A stretch of 64,000 nt of DNA. Source: Diplonema japonicum. Lineage: Eukaryota > Euglenozoa > Diplonemea > Diplonemida > Diplonemidae. Every line of letters starts with the position of its first letter. Position 1 is the first letter of the stretch. Below, one piece after another: positions 61,801-64,000 of the stretch. The notes under the pieces were generated by a model that saw only the letters and a program-made list of their open reading frames with translations, made no database searches and was not told where the DNA came from. The position numbers and the translations under genes were made by a program. The stretch lies in the NCBI GenBank assembly GCA_964019335.1, contig OZ025744.1, positions 307,709 to 371,708 on the forward strand. Direction: 5' to 3'.

Positions 61801-64000
61801 AGCTGCCACGACCCGAGGTGCAAGACTGAGGGGATGGACGTATGGGGTGACCATGCCCAGGGATGCGGCAACGCCAGGATTGCGAGGCACGACCGGGTGA
61901 AGGAGACCATCCACAGACACTGTCAGTGGGCCGGGGTGAGCGCAACGATGGAGAAGACGGGGCTGATCCCGGGGTCGTCCCAGCGCCCGGCGGACGTGTT
62001 CTTCCCAGGTGGGGTGGGGGGTTCCCGCCCAATGGCTATGGACGTGGTCATCGTGCACCCGAGGAACGAGTCTTGTGTCAACCAGGCGGCGAAGACTGCG
62101 GGGTACGCAGCGGCGAAGGCGGAACACTACAAGCGCCAGAAGTATGAGGCGGAGCTCGCCAAGACACGCGTGGCCTTTGTACCTTTCGCGATGGAGACCT
62201 TTGGGGGGTTCGGGGAGGCAGCAGTCTACCTCACGAAGAAACTGTCCAGGAGCATAGCTGCGCGGGCTCACGGGGACAGAGTCTCGATACACAGGCGTGT
62301 GGTCCAAGAGGTGTCAACGGCCATGATGAGATCGATAGCAGGGGCGCTGTTAGTCAAAGGGCCTGTACAGTTGGATCCAGGGCCCCCGGTACCGGACGGC
62401 GAAGAGGAAAAAAAGGACAACGAGGAAGCGAACAACGAACCCAACACTGAATCCAACACTGACCTCACAGAGGACTCCTTCGGCAATGAAAAAACCACCG
62501 AAGCTGAGGAGTCGTCCGAGAGGGAAGTGAAGGGACAGGGAGGCGGACCCCCAATCACGGTGGCCCACCAGCTGGATGCCCTTCTGGAGCAGACGAAGAA
62601 GGACCTGGACGCCCGAATGCAGCAGCAGCGAAAGGCGGAACCGGTGGAGGGTGGAACACAAGGGAAAGCGGGAGCAGGACTCGAAGCAGCCTCGCCGGGA
62701 GGAGAAGACACGGAGATGGCCGGAACAGGATCCAGCGAGAGGGCTGGGCAGGGAGGGGAGCTTGACCCGAAGGCCCAGGAAGATGGGAAGAGACAAGGGG
62801 CGACTGACGCTGCGGTGAACCAGACCTTGGACCAGTGTCCTAAGGGGGATACGGAGGCCCAGAGGGACTCGAACAAGGGGGACCAGAGTGCGACAACTGC
62901 TACGAGGAAGATGACCGTGAGCGAATTCTGTAGGGAACAAGCTGCGAAGAGACAGGGCGGTGGGAGGACTCTGAAGCCGCAGGCGGATGACGCCCCCGAA
63001 GGGACCAAAGAGGGCGGGAACGCACCGAGCGGAGGCAGCCAGTCGGGGCCTGACACACCTAGGGGTGGGATCCAGACGCCGGAGGGAGATCAGCTGATGG
63101 GAGTCGGGGCACCGGAAAGGGAACAGCAGGTGGAAGTAGGGGGAGACTTCGTTCAGCTTGACCCGATTGATGTGGTGATGGGCATCCCAATTCCGAGAGC
63201 GATGGTGCCACTGAGGGCGAGGCCGGGGGACCGACTGCTCAAGTTCATCATCCAGTTCGAGGGCCGGGTGGAGATCATCCTTGAAGAAGGAACGGACCCT
63301 GGAAGGGAGAGGACTGAGGAGATGCTTCTTGCGAAGGCCGAGTCGCTGGGTGTTCCACTGGAGGTGGCTATGGCTGGCCAGATTGGTATCGCTGGACTTG
63401 GATACATGATGGTTAAGCAGTACTTCGCAAGCTTGGAAGGTGGGTCGGGCGGAGAGCGCCGCAGCCGCATTGTTGTGAGGTGCAGGAGTCGGAAACATAC
63501 CGCGAGTTCGAGTTCCCGAGGACGGTCCAGGATTTCCAGATCACGTAACCCGCAAACCCGCAAACCCGCAAACCCGCAAACCCGCAAACCCGCAAACCCG
63601 CAAAACCCGCAAACCCGCAAACCCGCAAACCCGCAAACCCGCAAACCCGCAAACCCGCAAACCCGCAAACCCGCAAACCCGCAAACCCGCAAACCCGCAA
63701 ACCCGCAAACCCGCAAACCCGCAAACCCGCAAACCCGCAAACCCGCAAACCCGCAAACCCGCAAACCCGCAAACCCGCAAACCCGCAAACCCGCAAACCC
63801 GCAAACCCGCAAACCCGCAAACCCGCAAACCCGCAAACCCGCAAACCCGCAAACCCGCAAACCCGCAAACCCGCAAACCCGCAAACCCGCAAACCCGCAA
63901 ACCCGCAAACCCGCAAACCCGCAAACCCGCAAACCCGCAAACCCGCAAACCCGCAAACCCGCAAACCCGCAAACCCGCAAACCCGCAAACCCGCAAACCC
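55900..64000 (+). CDS. Retroelement polyprotein: AlkB-like, TM, zinc fingers, OTU, reverse transcriptase, restriction-like endonuclease
   Basis: One frame (codons at positions 1 mod 3) runs from 55900 to the window end without a stop. In order: a low-complexity Ala/Thr lead; an AlkB-like 2OG-Fe(II) dioxygenase (56230-56800) with HKD at 56572, a distal His at 56731 and GVRVSITLR; two 47-residue repeats (56989-57260); a basic region; two hydrophobic segments (57950-58060, 58140-58240); a C2H2 finger (58573-58644); an OTU protease with DGNC (58849-58860) and NHY (59167-59175); a second finger (59380-59469); a reverse transcriptase with RPIAVGD, LKIDYANAFNSV, QQGDPMGPLL and FYLDDG (60850); and an RLE domain with a CCHC cluster (61804-61866), RPADVFF (61984) and AMDVVIVHP (62035). 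The first in-frame ATG is 56452, inside AlkB, so the start is unresolved. Confidence 0.85.
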   Translation, partial: MLGGGDCSCSRSPQEQARSPQHALRPTQPGNLVGQYESPPPRSPHPPLEKKNNKIKKSLAETAVLTAAATTTAAPAALNTAADPAALIAATETTTAAPAAATTAATTTPAADPAIVEEGRKEGEKKGWVLVYGEHPPGLRTGLAPAFLKALLSGKWEALSGNSGRETLQYGYRWEGTNAKVRPTMGIPGGAEGWVREVAAAAGLEVVPNQVLVNKYKSGCGIAAHKDDARLGPIVLVLSYRAETTMVMRRGDRVVKYLVPPFSWALLEGEARHQWTHHIPSGMSTGVRVSITLRVVGPKLTCTPQEDPSPGLTDEPPFLDPLFCGQGGVALPREDSAPPAPFFFLEPSSEENRPSSEENREKGEEVALPREGGAPPPHLSPPFSFLEPSPEEPSTEVKNRPSSEENRERGEEVALPREGSVPPPHLSPPFSFIEPSPEGPSTEVKNRPSSEEKKAEGETARTREGSAPPSLPPIFSGPSTEVYTLVPKGRGLFLRVEGKEKKKTNKEEPFFFSNNQGDPAPTPTAHQGVVGAEAASDVRAPLHTLVRRQKRAPWIAMGGREPKPAPKRKKNRRRHRSETALQRRREKRTKAREGAREAARQEKKRHRRARKEGRRRARREEHEAALEQKPDDPAMGLKRTEVGTPGAQPLAPRIPAPGAATGTRRHRRRTGHSKEGVRWEHLGAWAWVALVSLLLIPGVRQVLGAGIGMAPSFLHAAVLWKRPGSDRRTTRRSRVQVGPRGDEWSAGELAWLAVGGTLVGSTSVWIGGLMSLWAMSEVMVGKAGADPTQRFGPVKLRKTRRGSRGHYLPVYLGPPRSSRRRKKKEDAKQAAKERAETEDKLFQAEHLDPFADLTLAGDALQGGGDPPPMDLDDEHTEAQKEGEKEGTDKHQCQMEGCSFRTSVASCLVKHLNAVHHHFVKQEQARNMKVNLCGTCAVACSSNQTHCALHRQRNLWNPDKQPRAGKSVDEIMKSFKLTRRSTEKDGNCMFHALAGSLGEAYGDHTHIRSEVVEWMKHREEHYAPFCSEGWDRYLEGMGTAATWGDHLCLAAAAQAFGRTILVVAGGNNPVLMIGEYNSDHEKVVVLAYNGNHYEYAVGEEESMMMLLDESQSVALQKAGKQPSEAPGEDIGEWDIIDRAIPGYGKAGVLDQMGARNQQFLYCPVANCARSKCKSTTPFNSTRVWKCHLDGHLESDEIPESVLRRLDLERCLVCRGCVWKGQGCHDECKKAVRREGEYTTPPPAPTRTELPSLEAIAAMNVTTMGSIPTSLQRLWGLTLKHTLGRAVKDNTEEAWLLVAMLPKACLWKKRGGKKRDKETELSVQARLEEWEKGNYMALWNKLESGEKGEPKNDEVSKVARATELCSKGRFSAGNAALVAQGLAEDNEDCWRALQSKHPEPLHPQWDNPAKTKEAVEVLPEEVLDAIRDFPRGTAAGPTGLRAQHIKDAVDGAFESQGCLMSVTRAVNALARGTAPREVAPLMAGANLVALKKNDRDVRPIAVGDVLRRLVGKSLVKKIAPEVASSYLKKGGQVGVSVPAGMEAAIHTIRQYVDRERGNKQENKVILKIDYANAFNSVCRRQLCSQAYEQASGLYAWADWCYRVPSQLYYNGKVIKSQEGVQQGDPMGPLLFSLAIQPLVNKISEDCNLDILQFYLDDGVLVGNVDEVRKAYNILCELSGMIGLKVKPQKCELIWVSGDLPQTVEDTGFDGLTEENFHKERNFMLLGAPIGSPEYTQAFLNKRLDALEENFDMLTKVGRQTGYTLLRYCSSYSKLVFYMRVVPDSHVGGVMHRFDEMVRKTMSKVCGMQFENGSKEWQQAKLSVKVGGLGMRSCQEHLRAANMASRASTMKLCKELDPKYEHGLEGGVWGSWLEWFNRTKGGMQITPDMVAKAPHICSQRWLSRVLDEKALEDLLAKADARSRARLMSESMHYAGAWLTATPDFYNQLSDNEFGALIKWWLGAPVYKQGESCHDPRCKTEGMDVWGDHAQGCGNARIARHDRVKETIHRHCQWAGVSATMEKTGLIPGSSQRPADVFFPGGVGGSRPMAMDVVIVHPRNESCVNQAAKTAGYAAAKAEHYKRQKYEAELAKTRVAFVPFAMETFGGFGEAAVYLTKKLSRSIAARAHGDRVSIHRRVVQEVSTAMMRSIAGALLVKGPVQLDPGPPVPDGEEEKKDNEEANNEPNTESNTDLTEDSFGNEKTTEAEESSEREVKGQGGGPPITVAHQLDALLEQTKKDLDARMQQQRKAEPVEGGTQGKAGAGLEAASPGGEDTEMAGTGSSERAGQGGELDPKAQEDGKRQGATDAAVNQTLDQCPKGDTEAQRDSNKGDQSATTATRKMTVSEFCREQAAKRQGGGRTLKPQADDAPEGTKEGGNAPSGGSQSGPDTPRGGIQTPEGDQLMGVGAPEREQQVEVGGDFVQLDPIDVVMGIPIPRAMVPLRARPGDRLLKFIIQFEGRVEIILEEGTDPGRERTEEMLLAKAESLGVPLEVAMAGQIGIAGLGYMMVKQYFASLEGGSGGERRSRIVVRCRSRKHTASSSSRGRSRISRSRNPQTRKPANPQTRKPANPQNPQTRKPANPQTRKPANPQTRKPANPQTRKPANPQTRKPANPQTRKPANPQTRKPANPQTRKPANPQTRKPANPQTRKPANPQTRKPANPQTRKPANPQTRKPANPQTRKPANPQTRKPANPQTRKPANPQT
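56989..57265 (+). repeat. 141-bp tandem repeat inside the polyprotein gene
   Basis: Two copies, each 47 codons, from GEEVALPREG through PPHLSPPF, EPSPEEPSTEV and NRPSSEEN. Extra half copies lie at 56885-56985 and after 57240. It encodes an acidic, proline-rich linker between AlkB and the basic region. Confidence 0.85.
63547..64000 (+). repeat. 8-bp tandem repeat ACCCGCAA (G-strand TTTGCGGG)
   Basis: About 56 units to the window end, almost perfect; the one irregularity I see is an extra A at about 63601-63604. No stop codon occurs in any of the six frames; in the polyprotein frame it would encode a TRKPANPQ octad. G-strand clusters (GGG every 8 bases) resemble telomeric repeats and could form G-quadruplexes. 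However, the C-rich strand is the one running 5' to 3' toward the right, the opposite of a right-hand chromosome end. Confidence 0.95.

Larger units (their letters stand above)
55702..63546 (+). mobile_element. Non-LTR retrotransposon of the restriction-like-endonuclease type
   Basis: Single long ORF, RT upstream of an RLE endonuclease, zinc fingers N-terminal, no LTRs: the plan of R2/NeSL/CRE-type site-specific elements. N-terminal cysteine proteases (Ulp1 in NeSL, OTU in Dualen/RandI-like elements) are known in such families; an AlkB domain is not part of the classical plan. Both 3' end (63546) and neighbouring 5' flank (55661-55680) touch the same 8-bp repeat, which suggests that this repeat is its target. 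The 3' end lacks an obvious UTR or poly-A. Confidence 0.75.

Noticed and set aside
63153-63996. Minus-strand frames with RVCGFAGL repeats
   Set aside because: Pure translation of the 8-bp repeat, which has no stop in any frame.
63547-64000. True right-hand telomere
   Set aside because: C-rich strand runs toward the right end, opposite to telomere polarity; the window may also be an excerpt of a longer contig.

Overview
The window looks like nuclear DNA of a euglenozoan protist, most likely a diplonemid or relative. Three things point there. Every recognisable host gene from about 3 to 50 kb lies on the minus strand, as in the directional gene clusters of kinetoplastids and diplonemids. Most starts are preceded by a polypyrimidine stretch and an AG a few bases before the ATG, which fits spliced-leader trans-splicing. 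One gene (15775-17916) resembles paraflagellar rod proteins, a family centred on Euglenozoa. Unlike trypanosomatids, many genes carry short GT-AG cis-introns (about 36-70 nt, one of about 250 nt), often A-rich or T-rich. Long A, T, G and C homopolymers fill introns and intergenic DNA. The taxonomic call is inference.

Layout. 1-3.8 kb is gene-poor: a long hairpin, a tRNA-related SINE-like element and a frameshifted leucine-rich-repeat remnant. 3.8-31.7 kb holds housekeeping and flagellar genes, all minus: a broken ubiquitin-like gene, an unknown 532-aa protein, a CDP-alcohol phosphotransferase, an HGSNAT-like acetyltransferase, a coiled-coil protein, an insulinase-like M16 protein lacking a zinc ligand, a paraflagellar-rod-like protein, an O-fucosyltransferase-like protein, an isochorismatase-like protein lacking catalytic residues, an MNS1-like axonemal protein, an unknown basic protein, an acid ceramidase/NAAA-type amidase and a plasmanylethanolamine desaturase. 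32.3-43.7 kb is a nearly perfect tandem array with a 3.34-kb period: four cathepsin L genes alternating with three questin-oxidase-like genes. 43.7-54.8 kb is repeat-rich (foldback element, duplicated fragments, minisatellite, tRNA-like unit) and contains one membrane protein with a degenerate nucleotide-cyclase domain.

The right end (54.8-64 kb) is different: GC-rich, coding on the plus strand, and retroelement-derived. A single open frame of about 2,550 codons (about 55,900 to 63,546, continuing without a stop) joins an AlkB-like dioxygenase domain, hydrophobic segments, C2H2 zinc fingers, an OTU-type cysteine protease domain, a reverse transcriptase and a restriction-like endonuclease. It runs directly into at least 450 bp of an 8-bp repeat (C-strand ACCCGCAA, G-strand TTTGCGGG). 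A second plus-strand reading frame just upstream (54812-55633) is followed by a short remnant of the same repeat, suggesting that several elements use this G-rich repeat as a landing site.

The host genes share themes rather than one pathway: flagellar structure (PFR-like, MNS1-like), ethanolamine and ether lipids (CDP-alcohol phosphotransferase, plasmanylethanolamine desaturase, NAAA-type amidase) and lysosomal or secretory functions (cathepsin L, HGSNAT, O-FucT). Because such clusters are normally transcribed together regardless of function, co-location should not be read as an operon.
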